Part shown: piece by piece, positions 44,387 through 54,908 of the stretch
Layout: each line of letters begins with the position of its first letter
How positions within the stretch are numbered: position 1 is the first letter of the stretch
Assembly (NCBI GenBank): GCA_914767885.1
Contig: CAJZBQ010000043.1
Location: 372,001-436,000, forward strand
Source: Blepharisma stoltei
Lineage: Eukaryota > Ciliophora > Heterotrichea > Heterotrichida > Blepharismidae
Reading direction: 5' to 3'
DNA length: 64,000 nt
The notes under the pieces: model-generated
Database searches by the model: none
What the model was told of the DNA's origin: nothing
The model's input: the letters and a program-made list of their open reading frames with translations, nothing else
Position numbers and translations under genes: made by a program

Positions 44387-44665
44387 ATGGGCAGGGATTT
44401 GTTCAAAGGACTTGATCAAAAGCTTGAAAGCATCTGTGGAGAGCCTGACATCAAAGGAGTGATTTTTTCTCAAAGATCAGGACTGTCTATAGCATCAAAA
44501 AATATGGATCCAGCATTAGCAGGATATAGTGCTTCATTGTTTTCCAAATCACAGCAGCTCTCAAAGAATGGAGAAAAGCCTATTGTTATTATTGAAGGGC
44601 AAGATGATACAGTTTTAATCAAAGCTAATGACCAATATTTGCTTACAGTGAGGAAGAGAGGATAA
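44387..44665 (+). CDS. LAMTOR5: LAMTOR5-like roadblock-fold protein
   Basis: 92 residues, the length of human LAMTOR5 (91). Single roadblock/longin-type fold: an N-terminal helix, then IKGVIFSQRSGLSIASKN, ALAGYSASLFSKSQQL, PIVIIEGQDDTVLIKANDQYLLTV. LAMTOR5 is a subunit of the lysosomal Ragulator that anchors Rag GTPases for mTORC1. Other small roadblock proteins (dynein light chain LC7) are an alternative, but the spacing favours LAMTOR5. The start is ATG 44387, since the longer frame lacks ATG. Confidence 0.7.
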   Translation: MGRDLFKGLDQKLESICGEPDIKGVIFSQRSGLSIASKNMDPALAGYSASLFSKSQQLSKNGEKPIVIIEGQDDTVLIKANDQYLLTVRKRG

Positions 44666-44832
44666 TAAAGCTAACGATTATCTTTACAAAATACTTTTTC
44701 TATAAAGATCCTGGATTTTCTTTTAAGAAATAAATAAATATTTTAGAGAATTCTGATAATCTTGAAAATCAGCATATAAATGTGCATAAAATTATCAAGA
44801 GAAAATGCCTTAAATATGAAAAATTATTTAAT

Positions 44833-46138
44833 TTATATGTCATCTCTTCGTCTTACATTATCTTGATATCTTATCTGTACAGTTGATTCTTCACCTCTTT
44901 GAAGCTGGATTTTCTCATCACTTACTTTTCTTTGTGGAGATCTAGCGTCAAAGAAGTAGCCCTCAAAGAGCTCTTCTATTGAATTCTGTCGAATAGCAGG
45001 GTCTATGTCGTCTTTTCAATCATTATTGACTCTTGGGTCATAATTATCTTCGCTTAAGCAAACATAAGGAGCATCTAAACTTTTTTCTAGCAATTTTTTC
45101 CATTGGAAATCTCTTAGCCATAGATGGTTTTTTACTTCACTAGGTCCGTTATTCCCTAGCCTATTTTCAGGCTTTCTTTGCAACAATTTATTAATAAAGT
45201 CAGCTGCTTCCATTGACCAGCCTGTTGGGACATCAGATTTCTTTAACTGCACTTGTCTTGACATCATGCTGTCTTTGATTTCTTTTCGATTTCTCCCAGA
45301 GTAAGGTCTTCTCCCGATCATAAATTCATAAGTTAAAAGGTAATTATAATTTGCGAATATTTTTTATAATCTACAAAGAGAGTAGAGCTCTTACTGTCAC
45401 CAAATAAATAGCAGATAATTAATAAAATATAGCCCTTACTGAGCTATATCATATTTCATTAATCTAAATCATCATATTTTTTATAAATAATGAAAAATTA
45501 TCCATTTTTTAAGTTAAAACCCCAAGTGCAAAATAATCTACAGCAATCCCATGATTTTCTCTGCACATAACTTCAGGAGCCATATACCCAGGAGTCCCTG
45601 AGGTATCTCTGAAATTTTCTGGGGTTAATACTTTAGCAATACCAAAATCAGTTATACGTAAGTAACCTTTGTTATCGAACACTAAATTTTCAGGCTTAAT
45701 ATCTCTATGAATGACGCCGTTTACATGGAGATATTCCAAGCCGGTCACAATGCACGCCACAAAAAAGCGGGTTTCTTCTTCAGTGAATCTTCGAACTCGA
45801 CCGAGATGGAAACGTAGGTCTCCCCCAATCATCAAATCCATTCCGAGATACAAATTGTCTTTATCTTGGAATGCATATTGCATGTTCACAATAAAAGGGT
45901 GCTTTAAGATAGATAAAAGCCTCCTTTCATTCATTACTGAGTATACACTTCGTTTACTTACAACCCTAATTTTAAGCATTTCTTTCATAGCTAAAATTTG
46001 ATGGGTTTTCTTCATTTCAACCTTTCACACTCTTCCAAAGCCTCCTTTACCTATCACGTAATGAAAGGTAAAATCATTTTTATGGAGTGATGTTGGATGG
46101 GCTAGTTTTTCTTCTTTTTGATCTAGCGTATTTCCCAT
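44833..46138 (-). CDS. AGC-type Ser/Thr kinase, STK32 (YANK)-like (IES 45331-45511)
   Basis: Minus-strand 46138-45512 joined to 45330-44833 gives 374 residues. MGNTLDQ at the start is a likely N-myristoylation site. Kinase domain: IGKGGFGRVW glycine loop, AMKEM lysine, HRDIKPEN catalytic loop, DFGIAK, then SGTPGYMAPE without PKA-type loop extension. The C-terminal SPQRKVSDE segment is short for an AGC tail. The glycine loop Trp is a TGA codon. The IES lies between GVLT and YEFMIGRRPY in subdomain IX, where the frame would otherwise stop. Ciliates have many kinases of this kind; target unknown, membrane anchoring inferred. Confidence 0.88.
45331..45511. other. IES flanked by 10-bp direct repeat
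   Basis: 181 bp. TAAGTTAAAA occurs at 45329 and again at 45510, so any cut inside the repeat gives the same product. Removal restores the kinase. No MITE motif; a decayed element with longer target duplication is possible. Confidence 0.85.
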
Positions 46139-46790
46139 ATTATATATTTATATGGAGATTATCACTCGTTTTAAGTTTTTTATTAATTGGTTGTATATAT
46201 TTTTATCATACTTATTGAACTTATTGAGGAGTGAGATATGATTAACGGATAATAAATAATCCAGGCATTAAATGGAAGAATTTTTTACATTCTAATAAAA
46301 TGGAGACAGAATTCAAAAGGTTAAATCGATTTTTAGTTAAAAATAAGAAAATTATTTTTAAAAGCGCTCTTCATTTATAGGTTACATGGTTTCTTCAATT
46401 TTTAATTAGCTTGATTTTCCTGATGTTTATTCTAATTTGAAGGTCTAAAGATAAAGCTTATCCCAATAAGAGCAGAAAGTCAGTTTACTGAAGTTTCTTT
46501 CTTTAATAAAAAATAACTGAGCCTTAGATGTGTAAAAGCTTTGGTAACGACATAATTCATTATATGTCTGCTAATCGAAATTTATTATAAGATAAATTTT
46601 AATGAAATTAAGGGCTTGATGAATCTGGAAAATATAAAAATAAATACTCTAAATATACTCTTTAGATGAGATTAGTGATTTTATGATCTTTAAAATTTGT
46701 TTAAACGACTTAATTTATTTTTGTATTGCAAGGAAGTTTTACTTTTAATTTAAGTTTTATATAAGCTGGTAAAAAATTAATCAATATTCT

Positions 46791-46841
46791 TACGGCCTTC
46801 CTATAGATGGCGCATTGCGCGCCATCTATAGGAAGGCCGTA
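46791..46841. repeat. Perfect 23-bp palindrome with 5-nt loop
   Basis: Arms starting TACGGCCTTCCTATAG are exact inverted copies around ATTGC. G+C-rich within AT-rich DNA. No gene nearby, so not obviously a terminator; a tiny foldback element is possible. Confidence 0.9.
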
Positions 46842-46913
46842 TATAAATTAGTTATCCTAATTATCCTTTAAATTAGAATATTAGACAATTGTATCAATAA
46901 TACTGACTCCCCC

Positions 46914-47185
46914 CTCCGTGAAAGAAAAAACCATTGGAAAAATTCCTATTTTTTGCCCAGTAACCCCATTCCGTAAACAAAATTTTGATATATAAGTGAT
47001 AATTTATATAATGAAATCTCTAGCTAATTCTATTTAATTTTAAACAAATTGTGTTCTAAATATAAATTTTATAAATTAAATTAATATTTTTTTTTTCAAT
47101 TTTTGCGAATTGGATTTTTTTTAATTCTGAAAAACAAATTTATATATAGACTTTTTTAAAAATTAACGCTTAAGGAGGGGGAGTA
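46914..47185 (+). mobile_element. Intergenic family-A MITE lacking a canonical left TA
   Basis: About 272 bp. The C-run tip, CCATTGGAAAAATTCC, core TATATAAGTGATAATTTATA and right tip GGAGGGGGAGTAAG are clear. Immediately left of CTCCCCCC the usual TAA is TGA; the nearest TA is at 46912. Confidence 0.85.
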
Positions 47186-47508
47186 AGAAATAAATAAAGA
47201 TCAACGATCTTAACTAATATATTAAAAAAATCAGTGCCAATCCTTATCTGTAGAGTGAAAATTATTTAATATAATTAAAAGTATTATCTTGCTAAATCAA
47301 TAATAAAATTTATAAAATAAGCCTTTTGATTTGAAAATTATGCATATCTTCACCAAGCCAAGCAAAAATTGCTAATATAAAAGCATCTAGTTTCATTCGA
47401 ATTATAATTGCAAATACTCATGGCCTTGATCCATGATTTTATCTCATTTAGATTAAGATCTTCAAGTATAGTTCAGTAACTCTAGAGTAATAAGTGAAAT
47501 TAAAATAA

Positions 47509-48183
47509 ATGCTTATAGTTAAACCTAAAGGTTATCGTGAAATACCAACTAAAGGGGTTGTTGAAAATCACTGGCATAACCTTTTGTCAGTCAATTCTCC
47601 GACTCTTATTGCAACAAGTAGCAAATTTTCTCCGAGTAATAAAATACTAAAACAGTCCCCAAAATCTAGACACCTAAAAATTCGGCCAACTCCCAAGCCT
47701 AGCCCTACTCCTTCTCCTGTAAATAAAACATTTCAAGATTCTCAAACAAATACTGAACTAGAAACCCCGAAAACGTTTAATAGCCTTCTTGCACCTACAA
47801 AATCCAAACTTTTATTTACTAAAAAAACTAGCCAAAAAAGGAAAATTCCGCTTGAAAAGTTACAAAGAGTAAAGGTGTTTGATTTCAAGCCAGGACAACT
47901 TTATGGGAAAATAAGATCAAGCACCCCTCAAAATCTGGATTCTTGCTTTCATGATTTTTCAACAGAAAAACTTAGACTTAGAACTAAAAGCACTAAAAAT
48001 GAGCCAAGAAAATGCCCAACGTTTTCTATATTTGAAGTGGAATTTCCGAAAGCTCAAAATAAGAAAAAACTCCCTAAGGCGTCTTCTTCACACGAGTGAA
48101 TGAGGTGCTCTAACGTAAATGCAAGCTGAGCCAACATAAGAAATTACGATAGAATGGAAAAATATGACGAGTTTTCCTTTTAA
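47509..48183 (+). CDS. Hypothetical Lys/Pro/Ser-rich protein
   Basis: 224 residues, two TGA near the end read as Trp, stop TAA. Low-complexity basic and Pro-rich region at 55-75 (PTPKPSPTPSPV), otherwise polar; no hydrophobic segment or known domain. Possibly a disordered microtubule- or nucleic-acid-associated protein. It converges with the CDK gene 41 bp downstream. Confidence 0.65.
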
Positions 48184-48223
48184 ATCTAAAAATGTAGCTA
48201 ATTGAATTAATTCTTACCAGTTA

Positions 48224-49159
48224 TTACCATGCAGGAACTTCGACATCGTTAAAATAAGGATGCAGTAATGCTTCCTTAGCTGTAATTCGACTGCTTGGAT
48301 CATAAGTGAGCATTTTTTCTAGTAAATCAACTCCATCTCTATCTAGTTGTGGCACTAGTGTTGCTAATCTTACTGGCTGCCAGCTTGGAAAAGTCTTCTT
48401 ATAGTCTCTCAGTTTCGAGACTCCAGGCCAAATTCTATCATTTGGAGTCCCAAGTGTCCTGAAAATTCTATATAACTGGTCAATCTCAGAATCTCCTGCA
48501 AATAATGGAGTTTTGGTGATTAATTCGACAAATATTGCACCTAAGGACCAAATATCGACAGCTGATGAGTATTCCAAAGTCCCTAATAGGATTTCTGGTG
48601 GCCTATACCACAGTGTTACTACTTCATGAGTATAAGGTCTTAAAGGGATTTGATAAGCCCTTGCAAGGCCAAAATCAGCTAATTTCACATGTCCAGCGTT
48701 GTCAATAAGGACGTTTTGAGGCTTTAAATCTCGATGTAAAATTCTTTTTGAATGCAAATAACTAATTGCTTGCAAAAGCTGATACAGGAAACTTTTGACT
48801 ATTTTCATATCTACCTCAGTGTCCTTCGCAATCCTGTCCAAGTATTGTTTAAGGTCTTGCTCTACATATTCAAAGACCAGGTAGAGCTTATCATCATTAG
48901 CAATCACATTTTTCAAATTGACTATATAAGGATTTTGAAGTTCTCGTAGTATACAGATCTCCCTTATAGCAGTGGAAGGAATTCCTTCTGGTTCTGTATC
49001 GAACAGGACTTTTTTTAATGCGATAAACTGGTTGGTTACTTGATCTACGGCTTTATAAACAACTCCATAAGTTCCTGTACCGATTTTTTCTAAGCGATGA
49101 TAGCGTTCTATATTGGTTTCTCCAAAGTTCTCTTGAAGCATTTTGAAAGTTCCCGGCAA
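48224..49159 (-). CDS. Cyclin-dependent kinase, CDK1/2-type
   Basis: 311 residues (or 305 from the second Met). Complete kinase: glycine loop [10 protein letters not shown], catalytic Lys in IALKKV, cyclin-binding PSTAIRE helix, [14 protein letters not shown], and a T-loop Thr in [14 protein letters not shown]. Thr/Tyr inhibitory sites in the glycine loop are present. The exact PSTAIRE box places it with the cell-cycle CDKs 1-3, although ciliates also use such kinases in conjugation. Cyclin partner unknown. No inserts. Confidence 0.93.
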   Translation of the reverse strand: MPGTFKMLQENFGETNIERYHRLEKIGTGTYGVVYKAVDQVTNQFIALKKVLFDTEPEGIPSTAIREICILRELQNPYIVNLKNVIANDDKLYLVFEYVEQDLKQYLDRIAKDTEVDMKIVKSFLYQLLQAISYLHSKRILHRDLKPQNVLIDNAGHVKLADFGLARAYQIPLRPYTHEVVTLWYRPPEILLGTLEYSSAVDIWSLGAIFVELITKTPLFAGDSEIDQLYRIFRTLGTPNDRIWPGVSKLRDYKKTFPSWQPVRLATLVPQLDRDGVDLLEKMLTYDPSSRITAKEALLHPYFNDVEVPAW

Positions 49160-49339
49160 ATAAATTAATGGAAAATTGAACGATTCTTTGAATTTTTCGC
49201 ACTTTTTAATGCCTTTTTTACTAGATTTATTTTTGTTATAATTAAAACTTGGATTATTTTACTGAAATTTTAATCTTTGATTAATAGATCATTAGTTTTT
49301 GTTTAAAATTTTTAAAAAATTCATGTCCCAAGATTTAAA

Positions 49340-50197
49340 TTATTCATGTCTTTCTTCTTCAGGTCTGCTATATCCTTGCTGCCGGCTTGATCTTATTTCG
49401 TTTATTGCTGTATTTCCTGCGTCTCTTAGGATATTTACTGCATTTTCTAAGCCTTCATATATTGTGCTTGCTGCAAGTAGGCTAGATCTGCCTAATTCTC
49501 TTGCAGATTGATAAGTTTCAGAGTTTTGAATATTATTTCTGATATCAGAATTTTGAAGATTTGTAACAAAATTCTGCGCTACTAGGCTTGTGGCATCAAT
49601 TGCTCTATTCGCCATAACCTTGGCCATAAATAGTCCAATCTGTGCTTTAGCTTTATATTCTTCTACTTTTTCTGGGGTGATTTTATTTTTTAGATATTCC
49701 CCTCCTTGTCTAATCCCTTCTGTTGCGATTTCAGCTCCTTTGATAATTCCAGCTTTAATTTTTTGTGACACTTGTCTAACATCTTGATTTCTTGGATTGT
49801 CCTCTATAATATCGCTTCATTCTTGATTTAATTCAATATATTGAGGTTGATTAAATTCTGAAGCTTGCTTAATGTTAGCTAATGTTGTATGCTGCTGTAG
49901 AAATATTTCAAAAACTTCGATCTCAAGCTCATCAGCTTGATCAGGGAATATCAGCTCAATAACTCCATCATTGTTTGGGAAGAAGTATTGATTTTTATGA
50001 TTTCTGAGGACTGCAAGCTCATTGAATAGCGAATAAGAGAAATCACCGATTGAAATAAGATAAATATTTTCAGATAATGAATGAATTATTTGCAGTTCTC
50101 CTGATGCTAACAAGTAGCGATTTTCTTCACGAACCTCATAGATTTGAGAATTTTCAATAGAAAGAATCAGTTCTGTTCTTCTTTCAATCGATTCCAT
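49340..50197 (-). CDS. Senescence/spartin-domain protein
   Basis: 285 residues from ATG 50197; the frame is open upstream without ATG. N-terminal half: an acidic beta-rich region. C-terminal half (about 130-260) is a senescence/spartin-associated domain with the hallmark Gly/Ala-rich helices IKAGIIKGAEIATEGIRQGGEYL, AKAQIGLFMAKVMANRAIDATS. Proteins with this domain (spartin, plant ERD7) bind lipid droplets or membranes. TGA at the middle is Trp. Membrane-lipid role inferred from the domain. Confidence 0.78.
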
Positions 50198-50528
50198 ATT
50201 TATAGAACACAAAACTATTAGTAAAGAAATAGTAAATAGGAATGCTAGATTCACATGGATTAATTTCTGATGTAAAATTAATAAAAAATTTTGATTCCAA
50301 CTTATTTTCCATAATTTTTTAGCTCTATTTTGAAAAGATCCAATCAAGAAGCCTAATATTTTTTCATAAAAATGTCTCTTATTAAAGAGCTTTTATAAAT
50401 CCTAAATTATCTTTCTAATGATTATTTCGAGACTATAAACTAAAATTGTTTATATAAAAATAAATAAGGTTTATAGATTCTAATAGATAATGCATGCTTT
50501 TGTAGATTTCATTATTAAGAAAATATAA

Positions 50529-52670
50529 ATGAATTTCGACCCTGTAATCCCACACGATCCAAACAAGAATGATACTGGACTGGCAAATGTTTCAAAAAAC
50601 GCTCCTAAAAACCCTGCAATGCAGTTAGGCAATAAAAGCTCTGCCATGATAGCAAGCAGTATTGACCAAAACACTGAAACCAAAAATCCATCTAAACCTT
50701 CAGGAATGTTGAAAAGTTCAATGAATGTAAAAGGTGTGTACAACCCTAAATCAAGCTACAAAACTCCTGTATCTCGATCAAGCATTTCTTCAGAGTCATC
50801 TGGAGGAATAAAAGAAGAACCAATAATATCTCCATTCGTACAAGCTGAAACAAAAATAGCCCCAGAGCAAATCTCTAGCCACAATATAATTAATATTCCA
50901 AGGACAGGGCAATCATTGGCAACCCAAGCAGAAAATATACCTAAACCAATATTAAATCCTCAAAAGCCTATTCCTAAACAAATGATGAGCTTTCAGCCTA
51001 AAATTAATGAGCAAGAAGAAGAAAAGAAAAAGGTATTCTTTTCAGATCCTCAATTAAGCTCAAAGGCTGAAGAAGTAAAAAAACCAGTCGAAAAAATTCC
51101 TTCAGTTCCCAAGAACCTTGAAAAAGAACCTTCTCCTCTTCAGATTCCTTCAATGGAACCAATAAAAAATGCAGCGTCAAGGCCCCAAGGAAATCCTATC
51201 CAAAAATCAGAACCAATGCCAAACATTAAAATTCCTGATTCAAAGCCTGAAAATACTCCTCAAAGAATCCTTGATATGTCTGCAGGTGTAAAAGTTCAGA
51301 CTTCGAATAAAATACCTAAAGAACCTGAGCCTATTCCTCGAGTCAAAACTGAAGCTCGTCCAAAGGTTCCTGCTCCAGAATTAATACCCAGAAAAAATCT
51401 GCAATCTCAAGAAGTCCCTCAAATTGATAAAAATGAATCAGCTGAAAAAGAGATCCTAGATAAGCCGAAATTAGCTGAGCCTTCTAAAGATCCTAAGGGA
51501 GCTGAGCCTAGCAAAAAGCCTTTTGATATTCCAAAGAAAGACCCAAGTGCTCCTTTAAAAAAAGAAGAAGAAGAAAAAAAGCCTATCGAAAATCAGCTTA
51601 AACCTTCATCATTGTCTGGCAAGGGCTTTGCAATACCGGTAAAGAAAAAAACTCAAGCAGTCCAGCCTGAAAACTCTGAAGTTGCTATATCAGTAAAACT
51701 CAAAATGGTACCTTTTAGCGAATATAAGCCAAAATGCCAGCTTGTTCAAAATTTAAATCCCATGATAAACTTAGTCCCAATTATCGATAATACTGAAAAA
51801 TGCAGCATAGAGCCAGCTGAAATTACTAATAGTGACATTTCTGATTTAATTGACTTATTTTTACTGCAAATTAGTAGAGCTAACCAAAATACACTGAATT
51901 TAGAGCCAAAAGTATTAGAAATTATATCAAAATACTCAGAAGATAACCCAAAAATCTCAGAATTTTTTTCCAATAATGAATTTTGTGAGGACTGCAAGCA
52001 CCTAAAAGAAAAAATTTTTCTCGATTGTGGGGTAGAAGTTTGCAGGAAATGCACAAATAAAGAACTCGCTTCGAAAACTAACAGTCTTATGCTATTAACT
52101 AGTTATGACAATATAACACCTCTATGTGGCTATTGCAATTTCCCATACACTGAGCAAGAACATGAAATAATTATAGGCAAGAATTATAATATTTATAACG
52201 AAGTAAAGAAGGATCGATTTCTTTACCAATCAAGAAAGGATAAGATTTGGCAAGGCAGAAAAAATGCATTTAAATCAGCTAGAACTTCCTTAAACAATTT
52301 ATTTGCAAATAAATGCAAAAGCTGCAAAAAAGTAAAAAGACTTTCAGATTTTTATGAAGATTGCTGCAGCTGTTTGTGCAAAGATTGCTATACTATCTTA
52401 AAGTTCAAAAAAGAAACTGTGTGCCCACATTGTAAAGTTGATTTGAAGGTGAAAGATTTCGAAATGAAATGCCAAGGATGCACTATGTCAGTCAATAAAA
52501 TTGAAAGCTGCATGAAAGAGTTGTGCTCTGGGCACTTCCTGTGCAGAAACTGCTTAATAGCATCTAAGAATAACAAAGCGTGTGCTCGTCCAGATTGCCA
52601 TTCAGCACTGACTGAAGTGCAAATGCTAGAACTCAAAAGATTTTTAAAGAAGACTAAAGGAAAGGATTAA
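50529..52670 (+). CDS. Long disordered protein with C-terminal zinc-binding cluster
   Basis: 713 residues. Residues 1-400 are Pro/Lys/Glu/Ser-rich and disordered. From about 485 there are repeated Cys pairs: CEDCKHLKEKIFLDCGVEVCRKC, CGYCNF, CKSCKKVKRLSDFYEDCCSCLCKDC, VCPHC, CQGCTM, CSGHFLCRNC, resembling RING/IBR arrays of E3 ubiquitin ligases but without a clear canonical RING. No catalytic IBR Cys can be assigned. Probably a zinc-binding scaffold or E3-like protein. No TGA codon used, unlike most neighbours. Start is the first ATG. Confidence 0.75.
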   Translation: MNFDPVIPHDPNKNDTGLANVSKNAPKNPAMQLGNKSSAMIASSIDQNTETKNPSKPSGMLKSSMNVKGVYNPKSSYKTPVSRSSISSESSGGIKEEPIISPFVQAETKIAPEQISSHNIINIPRTGQSLATQAENIPKPILNPQKPIPKQMMSFQPKINEQEEEKKKVFFSDPQLSSKAEEVKKPVEKIPSVPKNLEKEPSPLQIPSMEPIKNAASRPQGNPIQKSEPMPNIKIPDSKPENTPQRILDMSAGVKVQTSNKIPKEPEPIPRVKTEARPKVPAPELIPRKNLQSQEVPQIDKNESAEKEILDKPKLAEPSKDPKGAEPSKKPFDIPKKDPSAPLKKEEEEKKPIENQLKPSSLSGKGFAIPVKKKTQAVQPENSEVAISVKLKMVPFSEYKPKCQLVQNLNPMINLVPIIDNTEKCSIEPAEITNSDISDLIDLFLLQISRANQNTLNLEPKVLEIISKYSEDNPKISEFFSNNEFCEDCKHLKEKIFLDCGVEVCRKCTNKELASKTNSLMLLTSYDNITPLCGYCNFPYTEQEHEIIIGKNYNIYNEVKKDRFLYQSRKDKIWQGRKNAFKSARTSLNNLFANKCKSCKKVKRLSDFYEDCCSCLCKDCYTILKFKKETVCPHCKVDLKVKDFEMKCQGCTMSVNKIESCMKELCSGHFLCRNCLIASKNNKACARPDCHSALTEVQMLELKRFLKKTKGKD

Positions 52671-52732
52671 TATTTTATAATAGTGAAGTTAGCTAATTTC
52701 TTGTATTTTAATCTGTTAGCATTTCCATTTAA

Positions 52733-53248
52733 ATGGGGATGAGCATTAAGATTATAGGAGGATTCATATGCAGCTTGGTTATTTTATTATACAGCACAGA
52801 AATTTATAAGCGAGTTTCGAATTGAAACAGCTATGCTGAAGTCCAGGAAGACACTGTATGCTATGAAGTATTTTTTATAGAAATTTGGCTGATATTTCAA
52901 AATACAATTTGAATTATTGTAATTGCGATATCGCTCTCACTATTGATTATTCCTAATAACTTGATGGTGATCTTATTGGCTTTATATGTTTTAGGGCCTT
53001 TTTTCCTGTTTGCAACTCTTATATGCCTAGCTATCACTATAAAGTTTTTCAGTTGTTGTAATGATGAACAAGATAATTGCATTGATTATTTTCCTTATAA
53101 AGAACAATCAGATTTTCTTATGATAATGCTGGTGTCACTTATGTTTTCAATTGCAGTTTGCTATTCTATGATAGATGCTATGTTTGGACTTTTTATGTTT
53201 AGGGATTACAGATCTAGCATTTCTCACATGATTCCTATGTATATTTAA
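52733..53248 (+). CDS. Small four-span membrane protein
   Basis: 171 residues from ATG 52733 (the in-frame ATG at 52739 is an alternative), four TGA read as Trp. Four hydrophobic segments, near residues 5-22, 55-75, 80-108 and 130-160; Cys in loops (VCYEV, CCNDEQDNC) may form disulfides. No family recognised. It follows the zinc-cluster gene by 62 bp. Confidence 0.7.
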
Positions 53249-53945
53249 GATATTTAATTTTAAGATTATAGATAGATTGCTATTTAAAGGGATGCTTATA
53301 TCAAAGTTTGTACTGAGAGCCAAGTTTTTCAAGCTTGAGCTGCTGCCAATTATATATTTAAATTATGGCATCTGCTGTTTGACTCTTGGTTCAATAACCC
53401 TACAGCAAACTGGAATAATTCCAAGCTAAGAGTTGAAGGCGGCCTGAGCTTATTTTTATCATAGCAGTTTTTCTGTACACTTATGGCTGGATATAGAGAT
53501 ACCATAATATACTTTGAATCCATAGGCATTTCTTTACTGAGAAACTGGTTTATCTAGTGATGCCATCATAAATATCTTCTTTTTATAGAACTTTTCCTTA
53601 CTCGCATATTTATTACGTCCCAAGAAGTTTTCTAATCGAGTTTAAATGAAGTTATTTGCATTGCCTACGATGCCATATTAATGGTATGACTTAAGAATTC
53701 CAATTGATGTTACAAGCACGAGCTAAACGAGCAAAAGAAGCTTACAGATCGTACTCAAGCAAAACTAATAAGTTATCATTATATATTAGAAATTTAAATT
53801 CCAAAGAGAATTCGATTATGATATGAAATTATAAATATCTCACAATAAGCACATATTGACTGATGCTTTAATCTAAATTTTCTTAGCTAGATTTTCAAAA
53901 ATCATTTCTATAAACTTATTTAAATTACAAATATTTTAATTGTTT
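53249..53945. other. Intergenic, no gene seen
   Basis: About 700 bp of moderate base composition between convergent genes; no frame, repeat or RNA recognised. It could include a decayed gene. Confidence 0.4.
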
Positions 53946-54362
53946 CTAAACAATCGTCAACGCTCTTCTTCTATTCAAAAGACGTGAATTACCTGGCATT
54001 GCGAGTTTTACACTAGAAGGCTGCGAAGAGCAGTCATCTTTGACTGAAATAGTAGTAAGAGTACTATTCAGGAGCTCCAAGACTTTTTCAACTCTTGGTT
54101 TTAGAGCACAATAGTGCTCATCCTGTTCTTTTGTCATTGGGGTAAACAAAGCAAGTGCATCGCTTGGATTCATTAATTGAAGCCAATTTGTGGAGTTAGA
54201 AAAATCATAAGATGGTTCTATTTCATGTGTGTAATGAGCTTCGAAGCTTTCTAAATTTCAATGTGAGTTGTCACTGCTATCTGCTGTGCTCGCAGTCGAA
54301 GTTCTCAATCTACCTTTCACTTCAGATTCCAGGAGGAAGGCAAAGTTATTAGTGTCCAACAT
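53946..54362 (-). CDS. Hypothetical small protein with SINE at its start codon
   Basis: 138 residues beginning MLDTNNFAFLLE, one TGA in the middle read as Trp (SHWNLE), stop TAA. Polar, Ser/Thr-rich N-terminal half, then a helical stretch (EQDEHYCALKPRVEKVLELLNS) and a basic tail. No domain recognised. The start codon lies inside the target duplication of the neighbouring SINE, so an intact ATG-TTG-GAC exists on both sides of the insert. Confidence 0.65.
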
Positions 54363-54368
54363 TTAATT

Positions 54369-54511
54369 CCCATCGAAGCCGAAACGCTGTATTTGTCCCA
54401 TGCCCTGGTGCAACAAAATGAATCGATCCAGAGGTTCATGGTCCCGACACGTGATAAATATGGTGGCGGCCCTGGAAACGGCTACTCGTAGTGGACGTTA
54501 AACTTAAGTAA
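54369..54511 (+). mobile_element. SINE-2 retroposon with perfect 15-bp target duplication
   Basis: 143 bp flanked by GTCCAACATTTAATT at 54354 and 54512. G+C-rich body with GAGGTTCATGGTCCC (B-box-like) and a TGGACGTTAAACTTAAGTAA end. The tail with TAAGTAAG repeats is shared with SINE-1, suggesting a common partner LINE. Confidence 0.88.
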
Positions 54512-54526
54512 GTCCAACATTTAATT

Positions 54527-54908
54527 ATAATAAGGCATGGGAAATGAGTGATGGAAAGATAAAGAAAATTAAAAAAGTTTATGAGAAAGTTTAGAAAGGA
54601 AAATTAACTCTATAGTTGTTATGTGTAATCTTTGCAGGTAAAATTTTTCACTGATGAGTTTTATACCGAAAATTTAAAATGGCTTTGATTAAACATTTAT
54701 AGGGAAAAATTTGTGGAAATTGTAGAGGCAAAGAGGAAAAAATTGATATTTAAATTATAAGAGCAGAAATTAAGAAGCTAGTTAATTTAAGTATATTTTT
54801 CTTTATTTAAAGTTTTAATTTATCATTAAATCTTGGAAACTGAGCAAAACTGGCATTTTATCGTTTTTCTAATGCAAATTCAGCAATCAAGCTCATTTAC
54901 AATAAATT
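54527..54908. other. Intergenic, no gene seen
   Basis: About 380 bp AT-rich spacer. Confidence 0.5.

Larger units (their letters stand above)
46139..47508. other. Gene-free region with palindrome and MITE
   Basis: About 1.37 kb without a gene. It holds the palindrome at 46791-46841 and the family-A MITE at 46914-47185; the rest is AT-rich spacer. Confidence 0.55.
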
